Source: Tilletiopsis washingtonensis
Taxonomy: Eukaryota > Basidiomycota > Exobasidiomycetes > Entylomatales
DNA: 64,000 nucleotides
Direction of reading: 5' to 3'
Assembly (NCBI RefSeq): GCF_003144115.1
Contig: NW_020312001.1
Coordinates: 69,852 to 133,851 of the forward strand
Made by a program: the position numbers and the translations under genes. Positions 47,947 to 58,668 of this stretch are shown piece after piece. Numbering within the stretch: position 1 is the stretch's first letter; each line of letters opens with the position of its first letter. Below the pieces are notes generated by a model. It searched no databases. It was not told the origin of the DNA and was given only the letters and a program-made list of their open reading frames with translations.

Positions 47947-50900
47947 ATGAGCGCTCCGGCGTCGCCTGTGCCTGCGCCGGCCGCGTCGGGCAGTCGGCCC
48001 TCGCTGCTGGCGCTCACCGAGGAGTTCCGCGCGCAGTCGGAGCGCCTGCAGGCCTTTGCCGAGTCGCAGTCGCAGAACGACCTGCTCGAGGATGCGCAGA
48101 AGAAGGACATCGACAAGATGAGCCGCCGCTTTGCTGCGCTCGTGAGTCTGGCCAGCGAGAGCCGGCATCGGGCGCGCCGCTGGGGACATGCGCACGTCGT
48201 CGTAGCTGCGACGCGTGTGCCATGCAACTGCCACTCCTCCTGACTGTCTGTCCCTGCTAGCTCGACCTCAAGAAGATGGACTCGTACGACAAGTACGACG
48301 AGAAAGAGGTCCGCTCCCTGGCGTCGCATCTCCAGGGCCGCTCGGCGCGCCTGACGGCCATCAACGCCGAGATCACCACGTCCCTCATGCTGGCATTCGA
48401 GCGGCTCGCGTGGGAGGGCGTCATTCCGGCACTGCTCGACCACGAGGTCGCATGTACAGGGACCTCGACTGTGGTTCGCATGTACGTTGTAGGCTAAACT
48501 TTCGGCAAGCGAAGCGAAGCTTATGGCGCCGCTTCGCACAGTCGCAAAATGATCACCTCGTGGGAGAGCGCAGCGACGGAGGCGGCGTATGGCCTCTGCG
48601 ACACGTACGACAAGCGCACGAACGCGGGCGAAGAGGCAGACAAGGCAATGCGCGATCGTCAGTCGTATTGAGTCTCCCAGACCTTTGGCGCATTGTGGCT
48701 GACGCCTCATGCGGCACAGAATCGGACCGCTTCTACGAGCTGCAGGGCATGTACTGCGACGTGCTGTGTCGCCACACCGCCCAACTTAGTGACATGGCGA
48801 TTGTGGGCGTGAGTTGCGGCGGTGACGGAGTGGGATGATCCTTGCTGAAGCACCGTGCGCAGTGTCTTGTGGTGCTCGACAAGGCGTCGAAGCGCTCGCT
48901 GCTCCGTGCTCGTCGGTCGATGACTCCGTGAGCAGGCAATGCCGCATTTGAGAACGAGGCGCTGCTGATGCTGTTCGCGCCGACGCAGCGAGGTGCTCGG
49001 ACGCATTCTCTTCGCCCTCAAGAGTGCGTCTGTCCTTCCGACACAGCTTGCATCACACACTGACCAGTCCGTCGCGCCTTGCAGCGCAGCCGCAGATCTC
49101 CGACTGGGTACAAGTCATCCAGCGCCTCTCGCCTCCCAGCAGCGACACACCCAAGGCCCGCAAGCAGTATGCGCAGCGCTTCTTCTCGTGCCTGCAGCCT
49201 TACGATCGCGATGGTATGCTGCGTGTGTTTGCAGATGCATTTCTTGAGGCGGCCGAGGGCAGCTGGTGCTCGACAATCTCCGATATCCTCGCGAAATTGG
49301 GCCAGGCGGATCCGACGCGGTGAGACAGTGTGGGGGCAGCTGCCGCACCACGACAATGCTGACCCCTCCGCCTGGCAGACCGAATCGCTTCCGCTTCAGC
49401 CGTCTCATTCCCATCGGCCGTCGCAAGACCATACGCTGTCCAAAGATCAGGGGCGAGGACCATGATGCTCCGTATGACGCTTGGATGGGCGCAGATGGTC
49501 TGATGTGCGTGAGCACCGTGTGTGTCTGTGGGCGTTCCAGCTGATCACAACGCCGCAGCATTGCCCTCGAGACGGGCTCGACGGCGCAGCCGGGGATGAC
49601 GACGCTCGGTGTGGCGCTGGACCTGGTATGTTCTCCCCTTGACTCCATAGACGAGCCTGTCTGACATGCTTGTCCTAGATCAAATGTGCGCGCATCGGCT
49701 GCGATGCGCTTCGTCCCTGGCTGACCGCGCTTTTCTAGCTGTCACTTCCTTCGGCAACAGCAACAAGCCAAGTCTGCTCGTCGAGACGAGCGTGCCCCTC
49801 ATCAACGATGATGTGCCGTCTGAATCTATCTCGACGGGCGTCCGCATCTTCTTGCCTAGCGACGACCTTGACTCGGCAGTCTCGGCGTTTGAGCTGCGCG
49901 GCTTCAAGGTGCAAGCCGCCGAGGGCCAGCAGGGCAGCCAAAGTCTGCCGTCGGATGCTCTCGCGATGCCGCCGCCGCCGCAAGGCTCGAGCTCCAAGTC
50001 GAACAGCAGCAAGCGCAAGACGGCGAGTGTGCGCATTCAACAATTGCCCGAGGGCGTAGCGGCAAGCATCGCCGAGCAGTCCGGGCCCTTCATCGGGCCC
50101 GCGGCGCAGAAGGCCAAGGCGAGCGTGTCGCCGATGATCGACTCGGAGAAGTCCTACCAGCACGACGACGACGGACGCATTAGTAGCGCGGAGTTCGGCC
50201 TCAAGACGCCGATGCCCGGTCGGCAGACCACTGCGTCGATCACCGAGAGCGAAGAGGAAGAGTCGGAGGGCGAGAGAGTCCAGCCCGTCCCGCGGCGCGT
50301 GCGAGAGGTGGGAGAGACGGATATGAGGCGTCTAGCGTCGACGTCTGTGATTGAGGAGAGCAGTAAGAGCAAGGAGAGCGTGTGGGAGGATGCTTCGCTA
50401 GACCCGGCAGCGTCAGGACGCAACTACCCCAAGCCGAACGCTGCCAGCAACAGCCGTCGTCCCGATCCGCGAGACAACGAGGACGAGGCGCAGCGGCCTC
50501 AGCTGACCTCGGACGACCGCGAGGCATCTCAACCTGAACCGTCTGCCGACGAGCGCGAGAGCACTCAGCCTCCTGCAGGCTCAGCGAGCGGCCGCAAAGA
50601 GAGCGCGGCGGAAGTCAGCGCTGGCATTCAAGAAGCCACACAGCCTCCGACCGGCTCTGGCGAGGGCGAAGGACATGGCAGTGGGGCTAGCGCGGAGGAA
50701 CACGAGGCCGTGCGGCCTCCTTCAGGCGTTGCAGGTGTCGGAGAGAGCGGAAAAGAAGGTGCGCATGACCAGATTGTCCTCTCAGCGCTGCGACTGACAC
50801 GCAGCAGCAGTAGAGCAAGCACTGCCGCAGCTCGGCCGCATGATTGGCGCCACGCAGGCCTCGGCCGCCTCGCGTGAGCAGGCGAGCCGGCCAGTCGAGC

Positions 50901-53900
50901 CCTTGACTGCGCCTCCGGCCGAGACGCCGGGCTCTGAGGAGGCGCGTAGCGCTACGACGGACGACATGCCGCAAACTACACAGCCGGTCGTCGAGGTGTC
51001 GCCGCGATCGAAGACGGACAGCGCTTCTGAGACGCAAGAGAGGAAGAAGGCTGCTCTTGCTGCGCCGGCGCAAGAGAAGGAGAAGAGCGCTTCTCCCGCG
51101 CAGGCGAAGGAGAAGGCTGCGCTCGCTGTGCCGGCACAGGCAAAGGCGAAGAGGTCTGTCGCCGCTCCGGCGCAAGCGAAGGCAGCTCTCCTCGCCAGTC
51201 GCTTGGCATCATCGGAGAGCGATCTCAGCTCAGCAGATGATGCGGTAGCCGCGGCAGCGGAGGCGCCGTCAGGACGCGCGCCACGCGCTGCGCCGGCGGT
51301 TCGTGCCAAGGCCGTGCCTGCGGAGGCGACAGATCAGCCTACCGATGGTCTTCCGGCATCTCCGGTCGCCCGCTCGAAGACCAGGAAGCCACGCTCGCCC
51401 GAGCAAATTGCCGGCATACACGAGGAGGAAGCGCCTGCGGCCAGTTTCGAGATCCCGGTAAGTGCACATCGGACGCCGCCCCAGGGGAAAGGAGCTGAGG
51501 CCCCGCTCAGGCAAAGCACGCGGTCCCGACGCCCTACAAGTCGAAGAAGAAGGAGATGGAGGCCGCGAGAGCCAAAGAGTTGATGGAGGCGGCCATCGCC
51601 GCGAAGCAGGCCAAGTCGGGCCTCGGCTTGAAGCCGTCAACCGCGATTGCGGCGCCGGACGTCGCGCCTGGCCCGGAGGAAGAAGAACAGGAGGCGGAGG
51701 CGAGTGCAGAGGAGTCGGAGGAGTCGGCGCCAGCCGCGCCAGCGACAGCACAGCGACCTAAGCCTCGTCCTCGCTCTTCCGCCCCAGCGCTCGGTCAACA
51801 GAAGAAGCGCAAGGCCGACGCTCCTCCTGCCGAAGCGAAAGTGTCGCGCAAGCGCGCCAAGGCGAGTGTCGCGCGAGCCGCGACATCTTCTCCGGAGCAG
51901 GAGAACGATGAAGAAGACGTCGATGAGGACGCGTATGGCTTCGGCTCGGACGCGGCGCCGCCTGGTGGGCCCGTCAAGCAGACGGGACGCAAGTCGGCCG
52001 GCAGTACGGCGAAGAAGGCCGCACCGAAGAAGCAGGCTCCCAAGAAAGCGAGCCCGAAGAAGACGAGCCCGCAGAAGGCTAGCCCGAAGAAGCCGGCGAA
52101 GGCCACTGCCGTCGACAAGCCGGCGAAGGCTACCACCTTCGACAAGCCGACCAAGACCGCCGCTGTCGACAAGCCGGCCAAGAAGCCGGTGGAGAAGCCT
52201 GTCGCCCCCGTGAGCGCAGGGAAGAAGCAGGCGCCTCGTGCCACTTCTCCGGCGCGCGAGCAGCAGCAAGTCGCGCTCGACGAGGAGCAGGACTTCAGCG
52301 ACGGGCCGCCGGCCATCGACTCGCGTCCAGCGTCCGACGCGGGCGACGTCAATGAGCAAGCTCCTGAGCGCATGCAGCGCAACGCCGATCGTCATGCTGC
52401 TCCTCGTCCGTCGCGCAGCACTGCTCGAGCTGAGCGCTCCGAGGCTGACGCGGAAGGCCCGCTCGACGAGGCTGCTCCCGCTCCTGCTGCTCCACTCGGC
52501 GTCAACAACGGCAATTTGCTTGGCGTACCGCGCAAGCTCGCCGGTCGCTCCAGCTCGGGATCCGAGAAGGCGAGCCGAGCATCCTGGATGAGCAAGCCGA
52601 ATGCCGCCGCCTCGGCCAAGCGCGCTCGGGACCGCGAGGCGCTCGAAGCTCTTGCAAAGCAGCCCGTCAAAGAGCCTGTGCGCCCTGAGGCCGTCGAGGC
52701 CGTCGAGGAGCCGGTGCTCGACGGCCCGTCGAGCGACTACGGCCCGCCCGACATCATTCCCGACGGCATTAGCGCCACGTCCGCCGCCGCGCGCTCGCAG
52801 TCCGGCCTTGCGCTCTTGGACCAGTACATCAACATGGATCAAGTCGACGAGTCGGACCAGATGCAGCGAGACGACGATGACGGTCGCTTGCTGCAGCTGC
52901 CCGCCGCATCGGACGTGCCGGTGTCGCCGTCGGAGGCGAGGGCACAGCGTCGCTCGCAATCGCGCTCGCAGGCGAGGACAAGCCCGACGAGTCGGGCAGT
53001 TTCTGTCGGCGGCGCTGCGAACGAACGTACAGCGAGCACGCCGGAGCAGCAGGCAGAAGCTGAGGTTTCGCAGGCAGACACGCGCTCCCTCGTCGAGAAG
53101 GCCGTGTCAAGACACGCCGCACCAGCTCCCGAGCCTGCCCAGCCCGTGCACCAGCAGGATATGGACGAGGTGCCAGAGCCGCCCATGCGCGGCACGAGGG
53201 CCACTCGCGATGTCGAGATGGCGCCGCCCGAAGTGCCGAGTCGCGCGGTCGATGCCGGTCCCGTCAAGCCTCCGCCGTACGCTCCGCCCGCCGTCGAGCC
53301 CGTGCGCCAGCCCAGCCCTCCGCAGCAGTCGCTGGCGAGACAGGAGAGCATCACGATGTCGCTGGAGCGCACGACCGTGTCGGTGATCGGCAGCAGTTTC
53401 CCCGACTCGTACCACGCTGCAGTGGCGTCTGCGCTGGGACGCGCTCTTGGCAACGACGAAGCAGACGTGCGCCGAGTCGAAGCGCCTGCAGCGATGCAGC
53501 AGGCCTCGCTTCCAGCCCGCGAGTCGTCGCGCGATGCACCGCATCCGCTGCAGGCTCCGTTGCACGTGCGAAAGACGGTCGTTCCGGCACCTGCCAAGCT
53601 CCGCGGCCGCGATTCGGGCGTCGCGGGCATGTCTACTGTCATCGAAGAGGCGCCCGCGAAGGAGTCGCCGGTGAGACGCCAGGGCCGTTCGCTCCTGCAA
53701 GAGAGCGATACCGAAGAGCCTCGCGAGGTGCGCTCGAAGAAGCGCGCAAGTGTCACAGAGGTGAGCGCCCTTCTTGCTGCTGCTTCCTCCGATGCGAGCT
53801 GACTGTCACTCCAGGAGGCGCCTCTTCGCGAGGCAGCAAGTGAATCGCCGATCGCCCGCCAAGTCGAGGCGGCCCGCGAGCTGCCGCGCGAACGCGTGGA

Positions 53901-54759
53901 AGTCGCACGCAAGAAGCAGCGAGTCGAGCCAGCCGAGGAGCGTTCGGTCTCGATGGCGCCGGTCGAATCGCGCACGCCTCTGCGCGAAGAGCGCCCTCGT
54001 CCGCAGCCGAGCCCAGCTACCCGACTCCTTCCTGCCTCGCACCTGCGAGCATCGACGCCTCATGCCAGTAAAGGCACGACACTGCGTTCTGCGCATCGCG
54101 AGCCCTCGACGCAGGCTCGCTCACATGCGGTCCGACCGCTCGAGAGCAGAGCCGAGACATCCTCAGCCGAAGACGCGCTCTCGGTGCGCCAGCTGGCGGA
54201 GGCGGCTCGTGCGAAGCGAAAAGCTGCGCTGCAGCATCGTCAGACGAACCTCGAAACGACGGAGGCGGAGGCCAGAGTCGTGCAACAGCGTGCGGCAGAG
54301 ATGCGCAGCGCCGCTGATCGCATCATGCAGGTGCGTAGTGCTGAGTGCTGGTCAATTGCGGCAATGCTCATCTTCGCGATGGCACACAGGCGTTTACGCG
54401 CGACGCAAGTGGTCAACTAGCTCGTCGGCTGAGTGCGGCAGAGCAGCAAGTGCACAAGCTCTGCAGCGACTTTGCGAGTGGCGTGTCGGAGATTTCTGCG
54501 CTGACGTGAGTGTTCGTGGCCATGATGCCCTGTGAGCGACGCAACTGACCTTCCCAATACTCTACGCAGCGCCCGCACAGCTGAGACGCTCCTCGTCGGC
54601 GTCGACGGCCTCGAGCGCGCCATTGATGCGCTCGAGAAGAACAAGGCGCGCTTTGAAGAGTCGAGCAGCGCCCTGGAGCGCATGTTGCGCCACACGCGAG
54701 AGGGACGTGCGGCGCATGAAGAGACGGGAGAGGCGTTTCCCGAGTCGTTGTTCGGCTAG
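47947..54759 (+). CDS. Large multi-exon protein, possibly a Red1/Rec10/SYCP2-type meiotic chromosome axis component
   Basis: Sixteen exons close phase exactly: 47947-48141, 48261-48481, 48542-48657, 48720-48808, 48863-48927, 48989-49023, 49085-49319, 49379-49504, 49559-49625, 49679-49712, 49739-50758, 50805-51457, 51511-53760, 53815-54330, 54390-54505, 54570-54759; 1975 residues. Residues 1-320 are helical. About 320-460 look beta-rich (RFRFSRLIPIGRRKTIRC; STGVRIFLPSDDLDSAVSAF). A very long disordered middle has an AT-hook/histone-H1-like Lys-Pro-Ala-Ser repeat (AAPKKQAPKKASPKK) and many acidic-Ser stretches. The last 200 or so residues are coiled coil (ARVVQQRAAEMRSAADRIMQ; LEKNKARFEESSSALERML). 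Helical repeat, beta domain, disorder and terminal coiled coil is the known layout of SYCP2/Red1. The assignment is by layout, not by a diagnostic motif. Confidence 0.7.
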
Positions 54760-54910
54760 GAAATCGCCTGCGCTGTCATGCCTCGTACTTTGACTCTGCC
54801 GTTCTCGCCGTTACGTCCTGACTCTGTCACCCAAGACCGAGCTGTGCCTCTCTCCTGTACGAACATCGCTGCGCAACCACATCCATGACTCGCCGTGAAC
54901 GTATGCGCAT

Positions 54911-56680
54911 TCAGATGCCCTTCTTGCTCGAGCGCTCCCGTCTTCGCGGGCCTCCCAATCCCTCCTCCATCACGATCGACGTGGCTCTGCTATAGCCCGC
55001 CAGTGAGGACATCGCATCCGCAATGCGCACGTCCTGCCTTGCCTTTTCGCTGCGGAAGCGCACGTCTGCTGCTCCGCTGCCGCTGCCGGCGGTAGAGGCC
55101 TTGTGGCTGCGAGAGTCCTGGGCACGTCGAAAGACGGAGGCCTCGCGCACCTGGTTCGTGACCTCCTCGACGGCCCTGCGCAGCGTCTCTTCGTCCTTGC
55201 GCTGCGCCGACTCCGCATCCGAGAATCTCGGCACCACAATCTTCGTGGCATCGCTCGGCGCCGGTGCCACACCCGTTGCTCTTGCAAGCTGCAGGCTGCT
55301 GTATGCGCCGGAGAGATCGGAGAGGATGGAGTGCCGCGTGTTGATGGCTTCGGAATAGAGCATGGGCGTGAGTTGCACGAGGGAGAGCGAGCCGAGGGCA
55401 GAGGCGACTTCGAGGATGGAGAGCGCCGAGAGAGGCGAGTGGAAGCGTTCGCGCAGCTCGCGCAGGAGAATGAGGAGCACGGGCGCGTAGAAGGCCGTGC
55501 GAAGGCCGTAGCGAGGTAGAGAGGTCGCGGGCGAGGTCGAGGACGAAGGATCATCTGCGCTTGGCGGCGAGGCGCTTGACTCTTCCTCCTCTGGAGAGCG
55601 CAGCACATTCTCCCTCGCCCATTCCCACACTTCAGCGACGCTCTCGCAGGCCGCGACCTGTGCCCTCGCCTCCTCCAGCGTCCTCTCCATCTCCTCGGCG
55701 CCCACCTGCTCCAGCATGATGCCCTCTCGCAGTGCACCAATGGCCGGCGCTCGCTTCTTCGCCTGCGCATCTTGCACAATGCCCTGTCGGCCTCGCCAGC
55801 CCGAGGGGACGAGATAGCCGCCCCGCGTATTGCCGTATTGAGGAGTCGCGACTGGTGCGCGCAATGCGTTGCGCTCGACGAAGGCATCGAGCTTCGACGT
55901 GGCCGAGTCGCGGCGCAGACTAGAGCCGAAGCCGGCGCTAGCCTGAGGATCCTCATCGAGCTCGCTTGCTCCAAACGATGCATCAGCGTGTGCGTCCGCC
56001 TCATCACCATTCCGACCCGGAATGTTCAAAATCTCGCGGAAGCTCTCGATTTCCGCAGGCGTGAGACTTGCGCCCGGCGCCGCCGCAGCCTTGCTGTTGT
56101 TGCGCCGTACGACTTCGGGCCGCACGGGACGTGCCGCCCACGCCGAGGCGCGCGGATAGGAGCCGGCGGGCTCGGAGAAGAGATTGGCGTAGAGGGCCTC
56201 GGCGTCCGAGGCGAGCGCTTCGCGCTGAGCGTCGGACTGGCGAGGAGACGAGCGAGAGGAAGAAGAGCGGGAGGAGGAGAGATAGGAAGAGGTAAAGAGA
56301 TCTGCGGCGCTGGGCGCGGGCGCGCTGCTCTGCCCGCTCTGACTCGAGCTGGAGGGCGCAGCGCCGAAGAGCTGCGCTGCGCTGCGATTGCTCGAGCTGG
56401 AGCTGGAGCTGGAGGCGCTCGCTTCTTGCGCAGCGAAGAAGTCCTTCACTGTCCCGCTCCCGCTGCCGCTGCTTTCTGCTGCTACATCGCCATATGCAGC
56501 AGCAGCCTGCTGCCGCGCAGTGTCGGCTGCGTCGTCGAGCAGCACAGTAGGCTCGGCGGGCTGCCAATCTGATGAGGAGGCGCGAGTGCGTGGCGGGTGG
56601 GGTGTGAGGACGCGCGGACGGAGCGAGGCGCCGCTGCGTGCGACGAGCCGACGCAGCGGTGTGTGGAAGGAGGTGGACAT
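54911..56680 (-). CDS. Mtf2-like mitochondrial protein
   Basis: A single open frame of 589 residues. The N-terminus (MSTSFHTPLRRLVARSGASL) is Arg/Ser-rich without acids, a likely mitochondrial presequence. The middle is Ser-rich disorder. The C-terminal third has ACESVAEVWEWARENVL, YGLRTAFYAPVLLILLRELR, LSALSILEVASALGSLS and YSEAINTRHSILSDL, in the order found in the Mtf2/Nam1 C-terminal domain, a PPR-like helical module. In yeast that family couples mitochondrial transcription to RNA processing and translation; a similar role here is inferred. It shares a 203-base divergent promoter with POP5. Confidence 0.7.
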   Translation of the reverse strand: MSTSFHTPLRRLVARSGASLRPRVLTPHPPRTRASSSDWQPAEPTVLLDDAADTARQQAAAAYGDVAAESSGSGSGTVKDFFAAQEASASSSSSSSSNRSAAQLFGAAPSSSSQSGQSSAPAPSAADLFTSSYLSSSRSSSSRSSPRQSDAQREALASDAEALYANLFSEPAGSYPRASAWAARPVRPEVVRRNNSKAAAAPGASLTPAEIESFREILNIPGRNGDEADAHADASFGASELDEDPQASAGFGSSLRRDSATSKLDAFVERNALRAPVATPQYGNTRGGYLVPSGWRGRQGIVQDAQAKKRAPAIGALREGIMLEQVGAEEMERTLEEARAQVAACESVAEVWEWARENVLRSPEEEESSASPPSADDPSSSTSPATSLPRYGLRTAFYAPVLLILLRELRERFHSPLSALSILEVASALGSLSLVQLTPMLYSEAINTRHSILSDLSGAYSSLQLARATGVAPAPSDATKIVVPRFSDAESAQRKDEETLRRAVEEVTNQVREASVFRRAQDSRSHKASTAGSGSGAADVRFRSEKARQDVRIADAMSSLAGYSRATSIVMEEGLGGPRRRERSSKKGI

Positions 56681-56776
56681 GCTGCCCGGCTGGTGCTGCT
56701 GAGAAGAGGAGATGGGAGTGGGAAGCGAAGCGCGGCTGACGAGGCCAGAAGACCCTCAACGCGCACACTTTTGTGC

Positions 56777-56784
56777 TTACGTAA
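56777..56784. promoter_or_regulatory. TTACGTAA palindrome in the Mtf2-like/POP5 divergent promoter
   Basis: A perfect 8-base palindrome, TTACGTAA, lies between the two divergent starts (56681-56883). This is a known recognition core for fungal bZIP factors of the Yap/CREB type. Only one copy is seen, so function is inferred. Confidence 0.35.
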
Positions 56785-56883
56785 TGCGCCCTTGGGCGTC
56801 GTGCTCCTCGCCGCGCCTCCACAAGCGTCGCTCCTCTCTCCCACATCCCCTCCCCTCAAGCAACGCACACCGCGGCGATCAGC

Positions 56884-57703
56884 ATGGTGCGCTTCAAGGT
56901 AAGCTCTTTCCCTGCTCCGCCGCTACTCTCCGTGCTCACGTCGCCACGCACAGAATCGCTGGCTGCTCCTCTCCCTCACCGACTCCTCCTCCTCCGCCTC
57001 CGCCTCCGCATCCGCCCTCTCGCCCTCCTCCCTCGTGCGCGCCCTGCGCGCCTCGCTCGCGCTCAACTTCGGCGATGCAGGCGCCGGCGCACTCTCCGGC
57101 GGCGTGGCGTGCCGCTACGTGCAGCCGCGCACGGGCATCGCCATTGTGCGCTGCGCACGCGACGCGGCCACGCACGTCATGATCGCCGCGGCGCTGCTGG
57201 GCGAGGTGGAGGGGAGGCGGATGAGGTGCTGTGTGAGGTGGTGTGGCGGTGAGTGGCGACATGTGTGGCCTGGCTGGGCCCTGGTGATGCAGAAGAGAGA
57301 GAGATGGGCGGGCAAGGGCGCCAGTGATGTGCTCTGCTGGCGCAGCAGCGTCCTGCCTGCCTCCCAGGCGCCCACCTTCACGGGGCTCACGAGGCTGACA
57401 CCCTTTTCCTTCGCTCGATGCATCGCAGGCACGGTGAAGAAAGTGCAGCTCAAAGCCATTGCCCTCTCGAGGGCGCGCTTGGTGGCGCTGCAGCGCGAAA
57501 AGAGGAGATTGGCGAGGTGCAGCTTGGCCGAGGGAGCGGCGGCGACGGCGATGGCGACGGCGACGACTGCAATGGGCCAAGAGACGACTGCGACGCCGCT
57601 GCTGCTGAAGTCATGCGCGGACGAAGATGATGGCAAGCTCGATAAGGCGACGCAGGAGGAGATGAGGAAGATAGAGAGGGAGATCCGGGAGGTGAGGACG
57701 TGA
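56884..57703 (+). CDS. POP5: RNase P/MRP protein subunit Pop5
   Basis: Protein subunit of nuclear RNase P and RNase MRP, which process pre-tRNA and pre-rRNA. Exons 56884-56898 (15 bases, coding MVRFK), 56954-57248 and 57429-57703 give 194 residues. MVRFKNRWLLLSL, VRALRASLALNFGD, GIAIVRCARDAATHV and GGTVKKVQLKAI follow the Pop5/Rpp14 family in order. The C-terminal tail is acidic with EEMRKIEREIREVRT. The second intron (180 bases) is longer than its neighbours. Another donor-like GTGAGT overlaps the stop codon, so a further small exon cannot be excluded. Confidence 0.88.
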
Positions 57704-58668
57704 GTCTCTCACCTTTCCTTGCGGGATGGACGAGAGGTATCTGCATAGAGTGAGTGTACACGACAGTGCATTGCGACTGCGATGTCGAGCGTGGCTGATC
57801 ACAGACGCTGTACAGATAGGACACCCTCGCCTTGCCTTGCTCAGGCAGCTCGAGCCCGAAAAAAAAAAATCGAGGGGCTTGGCGGCGCCAGGTCCAGAAA
57901 GCTCTTGCTACTGCCGCGCTCGCCGCACAGCTCGCAGGCTTGGACAAGTCCGGACCACGCTCGACAAGATCGTGCACGGGCTTGGCCTGTTCGCACACGG
58001 ACGACGAAAGGGGCTCGCTGCTCAGCTTGTCTCGTTTGGCGGATCGGCGACAGCAAGCACCACGCCGGCGATAAGATGCAGCCCCCCTGCGTCACGACGA
58101 GCTCCGCGGCATTCTGAGCTCCCTGGCCTCTCGTCGAACGGCCAAAACATGCCATCCTTGTTCTGCACGCGCTCTCGAGGCACAAGTCTCGCGCAGGGAG
58201 CATTCTTCGACGAGAACCGCCCACGACGTAAGCTAGCGTCGCACCGCCCCTCTCTCACCCGTCTTGCGTCTGTGCAGTCGAGAACTGCTCTCTGTATATC
58301 CCATGCACTACCTCCGCCCTCTGTATTCTCCCAGCAACGCGTGACCGGCGCAGCGGATGGCGCCAGTGCCTCTGCTGCCACGCTGCCCATGATGCTACGA
58401 TGCCACGGATGCACCGCGCAACCCTCTGGCCTCCCACGCGGCCCGCCTCGCCATGACTGAGTCTGTGTCCTGAGCAAAGCCGAGCTGTCCGAGTGCACTC
58501 GTCGCGCAATCGCGCGCGCGACGGAAAGAGCACGTCATCGAGTTCGTTCATTCCAACCCCATCGCTAGCGACCCATCCCCATCCCGCTTGGCTGTCATCC
58601 AATCTCCACGTCAGCACACGCCTTTACGCGCCGAACACAGGCCTGTCACTCACAGCATGCAAGACAGT
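57704..58668. other. Region between POP5 and the complex I subunit gene
   Basis: 965 bases with no confident gene. It contains a run of 11 A near 57850. Weak exon-like sequence on the plus strand at 58119-58344 is listed separately. Confidence 0.45.
58119..58344 (+). CDS. Possible 3' exons of an unidentified small gene
   Basis: Two exon-like stretches, 58119-58227 and 58278-58344, flank a 50-base intron with a GTAAGC donor and a CTGTGCAG acceptor. Joined, they read without a stop to a TGA at 58342-58344, through PKHAILVLHALSRHKS and ending ELLSVYPMHYLRPLYSPSNA. No upstream exon could be linked with confidence and no family is recognised. It may be a chance frame. Confidence 0.25.

Noticed and set aside
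51991-52225. Possible linker histone H1 gene from the Lys-Pro-Ala repeats
   Set aside because: The repeats lie inside a continuous 2250-base exon of the large gene and there is no globular H1 domain.
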